Source: Nanobdellota archaeon
GTDB lineage: Archaea; Nanobdellota; Nanobdellia; Pacearchaeales; GW2011-AR1
Assembly: GCA_018818285.1 (NCBI GenBank)
Contig: JAHIRT010000063.1
Location: 1-33,796, forward strand
Reading direction: 5' to 3'
Length of the DNA: 33,796 nucleotides
Within the stretch, counting starts at the first letter, position 1. Each line of letters begins with the position of its first letter. Shown here piece after piece: positions 17,700 to 25,489 of the stretch. The notes beneath the pieces are model-generated. The model did not search any database. It saw only the letters and a program-made list of their open reading frames with translations, and had not been told where the DNA came from. Position numbers and translations under genes: made by a program.

Positions 17700-18695
17700 T
17701 TATAAGATAATTTCTTTTCCATTATTTTTTATAGACTCATCAGTTGCTTCTAAAATCCGAACAATATCCAAACCATCTTGGCCATCACTTCTGGGAACTG
17801 TGTTGTTTTTTATGCAACTTATAAAATGAGAACAAGATGTTTTTAAAGGTTCTGTATCTTCAATTTTAATTGGAGTGATTTCCCCTTCAGGATAAGTTAT
17901 TTGGTTTTGATTTATATTTACTGATTTGTTATGAATTTTAATTTGGTCTTTGTCTAGCATATTATAAACTAACATTTTTTTGCTTCCGACAATTGTCATT
18001 TTTCTTGTTTTTTCTGGTTCTGTCCAACTAACTGTTACAAATGCTTTTATTTTATCTGGAAAATTTAGTGTTATAACAGCAACCTCATCTATATCTTCTC
18101 TAAAATATGCTTTTGTATGAGCACTTAGACTTATTGGTTTTTTTCCAAGTATGTAATTTAATGCTGCAAAAACATGAACAGCCAAGTCCCATATAACATT
18201 TACTTCTGGTTGCAATCTTCCAAGACTCAGCCACTCTGCATGAATATAATTTGGATTTCCTAATTCCTTATTATCAAGGATTTGTTTTATCTTGTTAATT
18301 GCAGGAGAGTATTCAAATATATGATCCACCATTATAATTTTATTTTTTTGATTTGAAATTTCTAATAATTCTTCTGCTTCTTTTGAAGTTAAAGTTTCTG
18401 GTTTTTCTATAAAAACATGCTTATCATTTTCTAAGGCTTTTTTAGCAAGTTCAAAATGAGTAAAAACAGGGGTAGCAATTATTATTGCGTTGATTTTATT
18501 ATCATTAAGAAGTTCATCATAACTGTCGGTTGTTTCAATAGTGGGATATTGTTTTTTTATTTCTTCAAGCTTATTTTTATCTAAGTCGCAGATTTTAGAA
18601 AGATTTGCTTCTGGTAGTTGAGAAAAATTTCTTATTAAATTTGGACCCCAATAACCACAACCAACAATAGCAACATTGAGCTTTTTTTCATCCAT
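17700..18695 (-). CDS. Gfo/Idh/MocA-family sugar oxidoreductase (WlbA/WbpB-like)
   Basis: 331 residues. The N-terminal Rossmann motif is VAIVGCGYWGPNLIRNF, ATPVFTHFELAKKAL follows, and the catalytic-lysine motif is HVFIEKPETLT near residue 96. VIWDLAVHVFAALNYIL carries the conserved catalytic His. The NAD(P)-dependent enzyme probably oxidises a nucleotide sugar at C3, ready for amination by the DegT protein at the end of the same operon. A TTTAAAG box lies about 29 nt upstream, and a short ATCTC-A-GAGAT palindrome touches the ATG. Confidence 0.93.
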   Translation of the reverse strand: MDEKKLNVAIVGCGYWGPNLIRNFSQLPEANLSKICDLDKNKLEEIKKQYPTIETTDSYDELLNDNKINAIIIATPVFTHFELAKKALENDKHVFIEKPETLTSKEAEELLEISNQKNKIIMVDHIFEYSPAINKIKQILDNKELGNPNYIHAEWLSLGRLQPEVNVIWDLAVHVFAALNYILGKKPISLSAHTKAYFREDIDEVAVITLNFPDKIKAFVTVSWTEPEKTRKMTIVGSKKMLVYNMLDKDQIKIHNKSVNINQNQITYPEGEITPIKIEDTEPLKTSCSHFISCIKNNTVPRSDGQDGLDIVRILEATDESIKNNGKEIIL

Positions 18696-18768
18696 CTCAG
18701 AGATAAATTTAAAGAGGGGTATTTAAAGATTATGATATTCAATAAAATAGTTTATTCATACTCTTAAA

Positions 18769-18798
18769 ATCCTAAAAAATGCTTGAAGATTTTAGGAT
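18769..18798 (-). terminator. Inverted repeat at the end of the sec operon
   Basis: Arms ATCCTAAAA and TTTTAGGAT, 9 bp each, with a 12-base loop. On the minus strand it spans the stop codon of the small membrane protein gene and lies before the Gfo promoter, so it likely ends the secF-secD transcript. Confidence 0.5.
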
Positions 18799-19073
18799 AA
18801 TAAACTAAATATCCCTTTTTGAATTAAAAATAAGGTTATTAAAATAATTAAAAATTTGGGCAGGGCAAATGAAAAAGATGCAAAAATCAAAATTGCACAG
18901 AATACATCTATTATGCTTGCTATATCTTGGGAGATTAAAAAGAAAATTCCTTTGATTAATAAATAAACTGCAGGAATTGTAACAATGTATGAGGGGAATA
19001 TTCCAAAGATTGCAAAGAGCCAGAATATAACTGCAGTTAAAATATCTAAACTGCCGAGAATTTTTAATATCAT
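18792..19073 (-). CDS. Small integral membrane protein
   Basis: About 93 residues from the ATG at 19071-19073; the ORF-track start at 19076 is a TTG just before it. Almost wholly hydrophobic, with three or four membrane segments (ILTAVIFWLFAIFGIFPSYIVTIPAVYLLIKGIFFLI, then FALPKFLIILITLFLIQKGIFSLL). An overlapping ORF in another frame (18805-19083) lacks such a pattern and is rejected. It follows the YdjM-like gene at the end of the sec operon. Function not recognised. Confidence 0.6.
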   Translation of the reverse strand: MILKILGSLDILTAVIFWLFAIFGIFPSYIVTIPAVYLLIKGIFFLISQDIASIIDVFCAILIFASFSFALPKFLIILITLFLIQKGIFSLLS

Positions 19074-19093
19074 CAAAAAACATAAAAAAATTA

Positions 19094-19525
19094 CTATTTA
19101 AAATGTTTGTAGATTGAATAACTTAAAAAGAATTTTTTCTTGAACAAGCCAAGTGGTATGTGCTCAAATAAATCTTCAATTAAATGTGCAGTAAATCCAA
19201 GGAAAATGAAAAAAATTATAGGATAAAATTTTGACAATAGAATCAAAATTAAAAGAGGTTCAATTCCATGGAAAATTAAAATAAACTTATAATGAATTTT
19301 TCTTTCTTCAGGAGACATTTTCTTTATTCTTGCTTTATTTAATGTGTGCCATCTGTAAGCTTTTCCTAATGAGAAATTTTTCTTTTCAAAAATATAATAG
19401 AAATAATGGTCGATGTCAATTAAAAAAGAAGCAAGGAAAAAAATTAAAACATAAAATGGTTTGAGAACTAAAAGTAAAATTAGAGAAACTATAAAATTAA
19501 TTATGATATGTTGTTTTGGGAACAT
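19094..19525 (-). CDS. YdjM-like membrane protein, paralogue of 11747-12292
   Basis: The ORF-track start at 19558 is a TTG inside the end of secD. The ATG at 19523-19525 (MFPKQHIIINFIVSL) is preferred, giving 143 residues. It shares with the protein at 11747-12292 the PKxH start, the SFLIDxDHY motif, an FHGIEPL motif and a late HLIEDLFEH. These His and Asp residues could bind metal at the membrane face. About four membrane segments. The next gene downstream encodes another small membrane protein. Confidence 0.7.
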   Translation of the reverse strand: MFPKQHIIINFIVSLILLLVLKPFYVLIFFLASFLIDIDHYFYYIFEKKNFSLGKAYRWHTLNKARIKKMSPEERKIHYKFILIFHGIEPLLILILLSKFYPIIFFIFLGFTAHLIEDLFEHIPLGLFKKKFFLSYSIYKHFK

Positions 19526-19547
19526 TTTGTATTTTTTAGTAAATAGA

Positions 19548-21065
19548 TTACCCCTCAATTCTCTTTAATATTTCTGCAAAAGCAGGGCGTGTTATTAAAA
19601 CACCTGTTGTAATTCCAATTATAGTTGTTATTGCAAATCCTCTTAATAATCCTGCCCCTACCCAGTAAAGAGGAATTAATGCTGCAAGAGAAGTGAAATA
19701 AGCTCCAACAATAATAAACAAAGCTCTCTTTATTCTTTCTGTTATGCCTGCCTGTGTTTTTGAGCGGGATTCATCTATAAGAATAATCTGCTGGTCAACT
19801 CCTGTTCCTATAACAACAAGTATTCCTGCAATACTTGCTAAATCAAGATTCCATTTGATAAGTGAAGCAAATCCTAAAATTATAAATATCTCAGAAAAAC
19901 TTGTAAGTAAAATAGCTATTGAAGATTTGAAATTTCTGTATCTTATAAAGACAATTAATGCAACAGCAAGTAAAGATGAGAGACCTGCAAGCAAAAGGTA
20001 ATTTATGAATTTTTGTCCTAATATTGGGGAAATTGTGTCAAGTTTGACTATCTCTAATTTATATGGAAGGCTTCCAGTGATTAAAATTGTTTGAAGTTTG
20101 TGCATATTTTCTTTGGCATTATTAAATGCCTGCTCTGTTGTGCTTCCAAAACCAGAACCAGAAACAGCTATTTGAGTTGTTATTCTTCCTTTTAAATCCT
20201 CTGAAATAAACAAAGAGTCTACAAGAACATCATCAAGATAAAGGTCTAATTTTTTTTCAAGATATCTTCCCTGCTCAGTTATATTAACACCAAGTTCTGA
20301 AGTTATGTTCGCATGTCTTTTAGCTGCTGACTCACTTAAATAAACAACAAAAGAAAATCTGCATGCTTCTCCTTCTTGAGTTTGAAAACAGGATTCTATT
20401 CTTGAGCAAGTTGCATCATTTCTGCAAACTCCTCCTATGTCTTCTTTTCCTCCTGAAAAAACAGTTTGATTTCCTATTTTTGCATCAAATTTTCCTTGTT
20501 TTCCTATAAGTTCTTTTAAGTCTGTGGGAGTTGCTCCTGCTATTTCAACAAGCATAAAATTATTTCCTTCTAAATCTTTTACTGGACGAATGCTTATATC
20601 TGAAATTCCATAAACATTAAATCTTTCTTGTGTTATAGCAATTAAGTCTGATATTTCTGATGCTGAAACAGATATATTAGATGGTTGGATTAATGCTCTT
20701 GCACCTCCACTTAAATCTAATCCTGTTTTTATTTTTGTTCTTGGTATTTGGGCAACAGTAATTTCAGGAGTTTTATCAGTATATAATATAATTTCTCCTT
20801 CATCTGTTAGAAATAAAACTTTTTTAAAAGAACTGCTGTCTTGGGAGAATATCTCGCTTATTGCATTATTATAATCTTGTATTGTTTTGATTTCCTGAGA
20901 ATCTATTTTTTCAATTATCATTCCTTGTTTTAATCCTTGTTCTAAAGCAGATGAGTTTTTTTCTATTGTTTTGATTATTATCCCTGATTTAAATGATGGA
21001 GATATTGCTAACAAAGACAGAAAAAGAAAAAATATTAAAACCCAAAGTTTAAAACCAATTTTCAT
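19548..21065 (-). CDS. secD: Protein-export membrane protein SecD
   Basis: 505 residues. First membrane segment at residues 7-25. An N-terminal PDZ-like stretch (GIIIKTIEKNSSALEQGLKQGMIIEKIDSQEI) comes next, then the SecD P1 signature KTGLDLSGGARALIQP. A C-terminal block of five membrane segments (LLLAGLSSLLAVALIVFIRYRNFKSS, VVIGTGVDQQIILIDESR) follows. SecD with SecF uses the ion gradient to help protein export. The ATG overlaps the secF stop (ATGA). Gene order secF-secD is the archaeal order, reversed from bacteria. Confidence 0.96.
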   Translation of the reverse strand: MKIGFKLWVLIFFLFLSLLAISPSFKSGIIIKTIEKNSSALEQGLKQGMIIEKIDSQEIKTIQDYNNAISEIFSQDSSSFKKVLFLTDEGEIILYTDKTPEITVAQIPRTKIKTGLDLSGGARALIQPSNISVSASEISDLIAITQERFNVYGISDISIRPVKDLEGNNFMLVEIAGATPTDLKELIGKQGKFDAKIGNQTVFSGGKEDIGGVCRNDATCSRIESCFQTQEGEACRFSFVVYLSESAAKRHANITSELGVNITEQGRYLEKKLDLYLDDVLVDSLFISEDLKGRITTQIAVSGSGFGSTTEQAFNNAKENMHKLQTILITGSLPYKLEIVKLDTISPILGQKFINYLLLAGLSSLLAVALIVFIRYRNFKSSIAILLTSFSEIFIILGFASLIKWNLDLASIAGILVVIGTGVDQQIILIDESRSKTQAGITERIKRALFIIVGAYFTSLAALIPLYWVGAGLLRGFAITTIIGITTGVLITRPAFAEILKRIEG

Positions 21066-21952
21066 TCTATTCCTCTTTTCTCAGCATACCATTTAAGTAT
21101 TCCAAGATTTGCAATCCATGTGTTTATTAAATCAAATGAAAGTCCAATAACTAAGATTGTAAAAATCTGTGAAAGTGTATTTGAAAAAGAAATGACGATT
21201 ATAAGTGAAATTGAGACAGCTACCAAAGATGTTAAAGTCATTGTGAGCCCTGTTTTAAATGCTTCAAAAATTCTTGAATTAAGTGAGTTTTCTTTTCTTT
21301 TTAAAATTCTTGTTGTTAAAAGAATATCTGAATCAACAGAATAACCAATAAGCATCAAGAATGCAATAATTCCTGCAGCAGAGAGTTTTATTCCAAGAAA
21401 ATTAACAAGAGCCAAAGACATGCAAATATCAGCGAGGGCTGACAGAATTACTGCAAGACTTGGAACAAAGGTTCTGAAAATAAAAAAAACTACTAAAGAC
21501 ATTAATATAAATGCAATAATAATCGCTGTTCTTAATTGTTTGTAAAATCCCTGCCCCATGCTACTTCCTGTAAATTCTATTGTTGAGTTTTTTTCATTTA
21601 AATTAAATCCAAGATAGTCTTCTAAAACTTTTTTAACATTTTCAGGTTCATCTGAAACTTCCACAATAAATGCTTCTTGCTGTCCTGTTTTTAAATTAGA
21701 AATTTCTCTTACATTAAAATCCTGAAATTTTTCAGATAAAAATACTTTCAGTTCATCTAAATTTGTCTGAGAAAAAACAGTTATTGAAGTTCCGCCTTTA
21801 AGGCTCACATCTCTGTTAATTATATCTCCTGTTTTTTGATAAAAAATAAATAAAGAAATTAAAGAAATTAATAGTAAGATTGCTGGTATTACTAATAAGA
21901 TTTTGTAATATTTATCATGCCAGTTTTTATTTTTAATTTGTTCTTGTTCCAT
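21062..21952 (-). CDS. secF: Protein-export membrane protein SecF
   Basis: 296 residues with six membrane segments. The first is at residues 16-34. The periplasmic-type loop has DVSLKGGTSITVFS and FTGSSMGQGFYKQLRTAIIIAF. The later block has LSALADICMSLALVNFLG, LMLIGYSVDSDILLTTRIL and TGLTMTLTSLVAV, all SecF hallmarks. It works with SecD to pull exported proteins through the Sec channel. It starts one base after the stop of the upstream small gene (TAA-A-ATG) and overlaps secD by four bases. Confidence 0.96.
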   Translation of the reverse strand: MEQEQIKNKNWHDKYYKILLVIPAILLLISLISLFIFYQKTGDIINRDVSLKGGTSITVFSQTNLDELKVFLSEKFQDFNVREISNLKTGQQEAFIVEVSDEPENVKKVLEDYLGFNLNEKNSTIEFTGSSMGQGFYKQLRTAIIIAFILMSLVVFFIFRTFVPSLAVILSALADICMSLALVNFLGIKLSAAGIIAFLMLIGYSVDSDILLTTRILKRKENSLNSRIFEAFKTGLTMTLTSLVAVSISLIIVISFSNTLSQIFTILVIGLSFDLINTWIANLGILKWYAEKRGIE

Positions 21953-21953
21953 T

Positions 21954-22238
21954 TTATGTCCTTAAAGTTATTTTTCTTCCATAAAGCATGTTTATTGGAA
22001 GGTGGTGATTTTTACAAAATCCAGAAATTTTCCCCCAAAGTTCTTTTGTTGTTTGATAATCTCTTTTTCTTAAGACTTCTGCTTCTTCAGGAATTGTTTG
22101 ATATTTTTTTAAATTATATCCAAGTAGTGTTAAAGGCATTCTAAATGCTTCTATCAGATTCCCATATTGAAATACTAAAGAGCTATTATCAAGCCTGATT
22201 TCTAAATCTTTTCCTTTTATTAAATTTTCTTCTTGCAT
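21954..22238 (-). CDS. Conserved-looking hypothetical protein upstream of secF
   Basis: 94 residues, soluble, charged, ending GRKITLRT. Motifs such as DNSSLVFQYGNLIEAFRMPLTLLGYNL and WGKISGFCKNHHLPINMLYG are not tied to any function I know. Tight coupling to secF (one-base gap) shows that it is expressed with the export genes. A candidate TATA (GATTTAATC at 22279-22287) would give a leader of about 16 nt; read-through from the tRNA-Gly gene upstream is also possible. Confidence 0.65.
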   Translation of the reverse strand: MQEENLIKGKDLEIRLDNSSLVFQYGNLIEAFRMPLTLLGYNLKKYQTIPEEAEVLRKRDYQTTKELWGKISGFCKNHHLPINMLYGRKITLRT

Positions 22239-22303
22239 TTTAATTTGTTTTTGTGGTTAATGTGCGTCTGATTTCCTGATTTAATCTTCTTTGTTAAATC
22301 AAA

Positions 22304-22375
22304 TGCGTCGGCCGGGAATTGAACCCGGATCAACTGGTTGGAAACCAGTTATACGAACCATTATACTACCAACGC
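22304..22375 (-). tRNA. tRNA-Gly (anticodon TCC)
   Basis: 72 nt including discriminator A. Acceptor arms GCGTTGG and CCGACGC pair with one G-T pair. Anticodon stem ACTGG/CCAGT encloses loop TTTCCAA, giving TCC, which reads GGA codons. The T arm GGGTTCAATTCCC is intact. No intron. CCA is not encoded. Confidence 0.96.
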
Positions 22376-22397
22376 TTAATAATATATAAAGAATGTG

Positions 22398-22405
22398 TTT
22401 TAAAA
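22398..22405 (-). promoter_or_regulatory. TATA box for tRNA-Gly
   Basis: TTTTAAAA, centred about 26.5 nt upstream of the tRNA 5' end, so transcription should start at or very near the mature end. Confidence 0.5.
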
Positions 22406-22413
22406 GTTTGTGA

Positions 22414-22488
22414 TGCACCTGAGAGGACTTGAACCTCTGACCCCTTGCTTAGGAGGCAAGTGCTCTATCCAAACTGAGCTACAGGTGC
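22414..22488 (-). tRNA. tRNA-Arg (anticodon CCT)
   Basis: 75 nt including discriminator A. Acceptor GCACCTG/CAGGTGC. Anticodon stem CTTGC/GCAAG with loop CTCCTAA gives CCT, reading AGG codons. T arm AGAGGTTCAAGTCCTCT is intact. TTAAAA at 22513-22518 is about 27 nt upstream. No intron. Confidence 0.96.
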
Positions 22489-22520
22489 ATTTAATAATTA
22501 GAAAAAACTAAGTTAAAAAA

Positions 22521-23033
22521 TTATCTTTTTAAAAACCTTGAAAATAAACTTTTCTTTTTTGGTTTTTCATATCTTGGTTTCAAATAAATAATTTGCAAAC
22601 CATAAGCTTGAGCTGATTTTGCTTGCACTAAATCTGAAGTGACTAAAACAGCTCTAAATTTTAAAGCTACTTCTCTTATTAAAGCATCTATTTCTCCTGA
22701 TTTTGCATATCTAATTTGCATTTCATTTGGCCTTTTTCCTTGAAAGGAAATTTTTATTCCTTGTATTTTGTGCATTTTAGATACTTGTTCTAAACCAATA
22801 AAACCTTCTTCTTTTCCTTTATTTGCGAGATTTTCAAGTTCTGCCATAACTGCATTAGGTATTATAATTTTGCCTCTAACCCCTTTTTTTATTAAAAAAG
22901 GGAAAAATTTGTTGATTATAGTTGAGGTGTCTATTACATAACTCTGAATTTTTCTTGATATTTTTCTATTCAAAGTTTTTCTTGCTCTTGATTTTATTTT
23001 TTGAGATATTGTTCTTTTAATTCTTTTTACCAT
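22521..23033 (-). CDS. PIN-domain RNase-like protein with basic tails
   Basis: 170 residues. The N-terminal 29 residues are highly basic (MVKRIKRTISQKIKSRARKT). The PIN domain has YVIDTSTIINKF with its first Asp, IIPNAVMAELENLA, GEIDALIREVALKF and VLVTSDLVQAKSAQAYG, supplying the acidic residues for metal-dependent RNA cleavage. It resembles the PIN part of archaeal PIN-ATPase-KH proteins but has no ATPase or KH domain. The C-terminus is also basic (KPKKKSLFSRFLKR). TTTTAA centred 25.5 nt upstream implies a leaderless mRNA. No antitoxin gene is adjacent, and tRNA genes flank it, so RNA processing is a better guess than a toxin role. Confidence 0.82.
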   Translation of the reverse strand: MVKRIKRTISQKIKSRARKTLNRKISRKIQSYVIDTSTIINKFFPFLIKKGVRGKIIIPNAVMAELENLANKGKEEGFIGLEQVSKMHKIQGIKISFQGKRPNEMQIRYAKSGEIDALIREVALKFRAVLVTSDLVQAKSAQAYGLQIIYLKPRYEKPKKKSLFSRFLKR

Positions 23034-23115
23034 CTTTAATATTAGAATTGCTGTTTTTTAATTGTTTTGCTATAATTTTGATTAATGCTATTTCACTTTG
23101 TTCAATAGCAAACAA

Positions 23116-23199
23116 TGCGGGAGAAAGGATTTGAACCTTTGTAGGCACTGAGCCAATGGATCTTGAGTCCATCCCGTTTGACCACTCCGGCACTCCCGC
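23116..23199 (-). tRNA. tRNA-Leu (anticodon CAA)
   Basis: 84 nt, with a long type II variable arm. Acceptor GCGGGAG/CTCCCGC and discriminator A. Anticodon stem ATGGA/TCCAT with loop CTCAAGA gives CAA, reading TTG. No intron. It is closely similar to the intron-bearing tRNA-Leu at 30536 in the acceptor, D and variable arms. Confidence 0.95.
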
Positions 23200-23242
23200 C
23201 GAATAACTTATAATTAATATACAAGAACACCATAATTAAACT

Positions 23243-23992
23243 TTACTTTAATTGATTTAAATTATTTTTTATAATTTTCACTGCTTGATAAAAAATTTCT
23301 TCGGCTGGAATTTGCCCCCAAGATTCAATAAAAAAAGCAATCTCTTTTCCAGGAATTATTTTTATGCAGTTTTTTCCATGTTTTTTGCATTCTTCAACAC
23401 AAGATTCACACAAATCACATTTGTATTTATCAATAAATTCAATTTTATTTTTATTAATTTTTAATATTTTTTGAGGGCATGCTTCCACACATTCTTTGCA
23501 CGAGTCACAATTTGAGTCTGTTTCAATTTCAGCAACATTTCTGTAATAAACTAATCCTGGAGAAAATTTTGTATGTTCTTTTCCTGTTCCGATTTTTGCA
23601 GTTGCTATTAATTCAAGTTCTTGGTTTTGGACAAGATTTACAATAGGAATTTCAGCATAAACTGCCTCTGTTTTTCCTTTCATACTTTTTGAATAAACAA
23701 CGCAAGGCCCCTTTTCACATATTTTTAATTGAATACTGCATTTACTACAACCCTTTCCCTTACAACTGCATTTTTCTCTAATAATCATATCTTTTGGAGT
23801 TTTTAATGGAATTAAGCCTAATCTCAAGGCAAGAACTTCATCATATAAAACAGAATCATTTTTAATAAATTCAATTTCATCTATAGCAAGAATTGGAATT
23901 TCAGATGCACTTCTTCTTATTGCATTGGCTAAACTTTCACTAATTTCTTCAACAAATTCAACTTTTTCTGGTGTTTTTTTTGTGGTTTTCAT
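23243..23992 (-). CDS. rpo3: DNA-directed RNA polymerase subunit Rpo3 (RpoD) with two ferredoxin-like clusters
   Basis: The ORF-track start at 24004 is TTG; the ATG at 23990-23992 (MKTTKK) is more likely, giving 249 residues. The assembly domain has ISESLANAIRRSASEIPILAIDEIEF and LRLGLIPLKTP. A Cys-rich loop (CSCKGKGCSKC) matches archaeal Rpo3. Two [4Fe-4S] motifs follow: CDSCKECVEACP and CDLCESCVEECKKHGKNC. The C-terminus (FFIESWGQIPAEEIFYQAVKII) dimerises with Rpo11. Rpo3 starts polymerase assembly. Last gene of the ribosomal protein operon, 30 bases after uS11. Confidence 0.95.
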   Translation of the reverse strand: MKTTKKTPEKVEFVEEISESLANAIRRSASEIPILAIDEIEFIKNDSVLYDEVLALRLGLIPLKTPKDMIIREKCSCKGKGCSKCSIQLKICEKGPCVVYSKSMKGKTEAVYAEIPIVNLVQNQELELIATAKIGTGKEHTKFSPGLVYYRNVAEIETDSNCDSCKECVEACPQKILKINKNKIEFIDKYKCDLCESCVEECKKHGKNCIKIIPGKEIAFFIESWGQIPAEEIFYQAVKIIKNNLNQLK

Positions 23993-24022
23993 TTTATTAT
24001 CCAACAGATTTAGTTTAAAAAT

Positions 24023-24406
24023 CTATACTCTCCTCCCCCTTCTTCCACCTTTTACTTTAGGCCCACCTCTCGGAATTTTTGTAACATCAATTATGCTTAT
24101 TATTTTAAGTCCTTGTTTTCCAAGGGTTTTTATTGCAGCATGTGCTCCTGGTCCCGGAGACGTATTTCCTGTTTTTGCTTTAACTCTAACATACAAACTT
24201 TTAATTCCTACACTCTGTGCAACTTCTGCAGCTTTTTTTGCAACAAACATGGCAACAGTAGGATTTGCCCTTAACCTTGATTGTTTTGTCATCATTCCTC
24301 CAGAAACTCTTGATATCGTACTCCCAGATAAGTCTGTTATATGAACAATTGTATTATTAAATGAAGTAAAAATATGTGCTATTCCCTCTCTTTCTTCTTT
24401 AATCAT
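24023..24406 (-). CDS. rps11: Ribosomal protein uS11
   Basis: 127 residues, full length for archaea. Shows GIAHIFTSFNNTIVHITDLSGSTISRVSGGMMTKQSR, the PTVAMFVAKKAAEVAQSVG helix and the basic tail PRGGPKVKGGRRGRRV. It binds 16S rRNA in the platform of the small subunit. The start overlaps the end of uS4 by eight bases (ATGATTAA), so translation is coupled. Confidence 0.97.
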   Translation of the reverse strand: MIKEEREGIAHIFTSFNNTIVHITDLSGSTISRVSGGMMTKQSRLRANPTVAMFVAKKAAEVAQSVGIKSLYVRVKAKTGNTSPGPGAHAAIKTLGKQGLKIISIIDVTKIPRGGPKVKGGRRGRRV

Positions 24407-24905
24407 TTTTATTTTCCTTTAATTTTAATTCTTTTTTTTCTATAATTTTTTTGATTTGAGGTTTATTAACTTTAATTTTATCTTCTTCATCAACATTAAC
24501 AACATAACTTGGAACATTCACTATACTACCATTTATTGTTACATGTTTATGTGCTATCAATTGCCTTGCTTCTTTTAATTTTGCTAATTTTTTTGAAACA
24601 ATCATGCTTTGAAGCCTTCTTTTTAACCAATCTTCTTTTTTTAAATCTAAAACATCTGCTGTTTTTTCTACTTTAAATCCCATTTTATTTAGTTTATTAA
24701 AAAGGATATCTTGTTTTTCTTTACTTGCTGTAACAAGATTCTTTGCTTGATTTCTTATTCTTTCAATTGATGCTTCAGCTTTCCATAACTCTTTTTTATT
24801 TTTTAGACCATATTGTTTTTTTAATTCTTTTTCTTCATCTATTCTTAATTTATCAAATAATTTTCTTGGCCTGCTGTATCTTTTTTTCTTTCTTATCCAT
24901 GTCAT
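24399..24905 (-). CDS. rps4: Ribosomal protein uS4
   Basis: 168 residues, a little short for archaea (about 180). The N-terminal part RKKKRYSRPRKLFDKLRIDEEKELKKQYGLKNKKELWKAE is archaeal type. The S4 RNA-binding domain lies at about 105-150 (RRLQSMIVSKKLAKLKEARQLIAHKHVTINGSIVNVPSYVV). It helps begin small-subunit assembly. It starts one base after the uS13 stop (TAA-A-ATG). Confidence 0.97.
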   Translation of the reverse strand: MTWIRKKKRYSRPRKLFDKLRIDEEKELKKQYGLKNKKELWKAEASIERIRNQAKNLVTASKEKQDILFNKLNKMGFKVEKTADVLDLKKEDWLKRRLQSMIVSKKLAKLKEARQLIAHKHVTINGSIVNVPSYVVNVDEEDKIKVNKPQIKKIIEKKELKLKENKND

Positions 24906-24906
24906 T

Positions 24907-25377
24907 TTAACTTCCCTTATTTTTTACTTTTTTAGCTGAAACACCAAGTGTTTTATTTTTTCTAAAGTGACTCTTTGTTCTTTGCCCTCTTACAGGCCTT
25001 CCTGTTATGTGCCTTACTCCCTTATAACTTTTAATTTTCTTCATTCTTTTAATATCAAACTCTTCTTTTAATTCAAGTTCAGTTCCAATTAAATGCTCAC
25101 TTTTTCCACTCTCAAAATCTTTTCTTCTATTTAATACAAATTCAGGAATATCTGAACTTTTTATAAACTTGGAAATATCCTCTATTTCTTTTTTACTTAG
25201 TTCTGAAATTTTTTTGTTCTTGTCTATTTTCAATTTATTGCAAATAGCATTAGAAAGACTCCATGAAATCCCCCTTATTCTTGTAATCCCAGAATAAATA
25301 TTTTTATTTCCAGGGATATCTGTAGACAAAATTCTTATTATGCTCTCTCCTAAATGGATTTCTTTTTTATCTTTCAT
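24907..25377 (-). CDS. rps13: Ribosomal protein uS13
   Basis: 156 residues. Starts with IIRILSTDIPGNKNIYSGITRIRGISWSLSNAIC, has a helical middle, and ends with KRMKKIKSYKGVRHITGRPVRGQRTKSHFRKNKTLG, the rRNA- and tRNA-contacting tail. It sits in the head of the small subunit. Upstream, two tiny ORFs link its start to the DUF655 stop. AGGAAATTTTTAAG before the ATG is shared with other gene starts in this window. Confidence 0.97.
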   Translation of the reverse strand: MKDKKEIHLGESIIRILSTDIPGNKNIYSGITRIRGISWSLSNAICNKLKIDKNKKISELSKKEIEDISKFIKSSDIPEFVLNRRKDFESGKSEHLIGTELELKEEFDIKRMKKIKSYKGVRHITGRPVRGQRTKSHFRKNKTLGVSAKKVKNKGS

Positions 25378-25384
25378 TTTCTTA

Positions 25385-25489
25385 AAAATTTCCTGTTTTC
25401 ATTTTATTAAAAATACTCTTATCAAGGCAACCTCTTTTGTTGGGCGGTGGTGCATTTTTGATTTTTGAAAATTTCCTGTTTTCATTTTA
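25385..25489. repeat. 22-bp direct repeat flanking the uS13 leader
   Basis: Copies at 25385-25406 and 25468-25489, identical over 22 bases (minus strand begins TAAAATGAAAACAGGAAATT), 83 bp apart. Each holds a stop-start overlap (ATGA). Eighteen bases at 25381-25398 also match 17600-17617, before the GT2 gene. Confidence 0.75.
25399..25485 (-). CDS. Tiny ORF (28 codons) between DUF655 and uS13
   Basis: It begins MKTGNFQK and ends RVFLIK. The ATG overlaps the DUF655 stop (ATGA). Its own stop overlaps a second ATG at 25400-25402 that opens a six-codon ORF (MKTGNF, 25382-25402), whose TAA lies four bases before the uS13 ATG. This chain could carry ribosomes across the gap or regulate uS13. No homology is recognised; it may only be a leader made by a local duplication. 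Confidence 0.35.
   Translation of the reverse strand: MKTGNFQKSKMHHRPTKEVALIRVFLIK

Noticed and set aside
18805-19083. 92-residue ORF overlapping the small membrane protein in another frame
   Set aside because: Its translation is Cys/Asn/Phe-rich without clear segments, while the 18792 frame gives clean membrane helices and ends in the terminator hairpin.
22521-23033. VapBC toxin-antitoxin pair
   Set aside because: No small antitoxin gene overlaps or adjoins the PIN gene; flanks are tRNA genes.
23925-24344. 139-residue plus-strand ORF opposite rpo3 and uS11
   Set aside because: Antisense shadow of uS11, which is strongly conserved; the translation has no family features.
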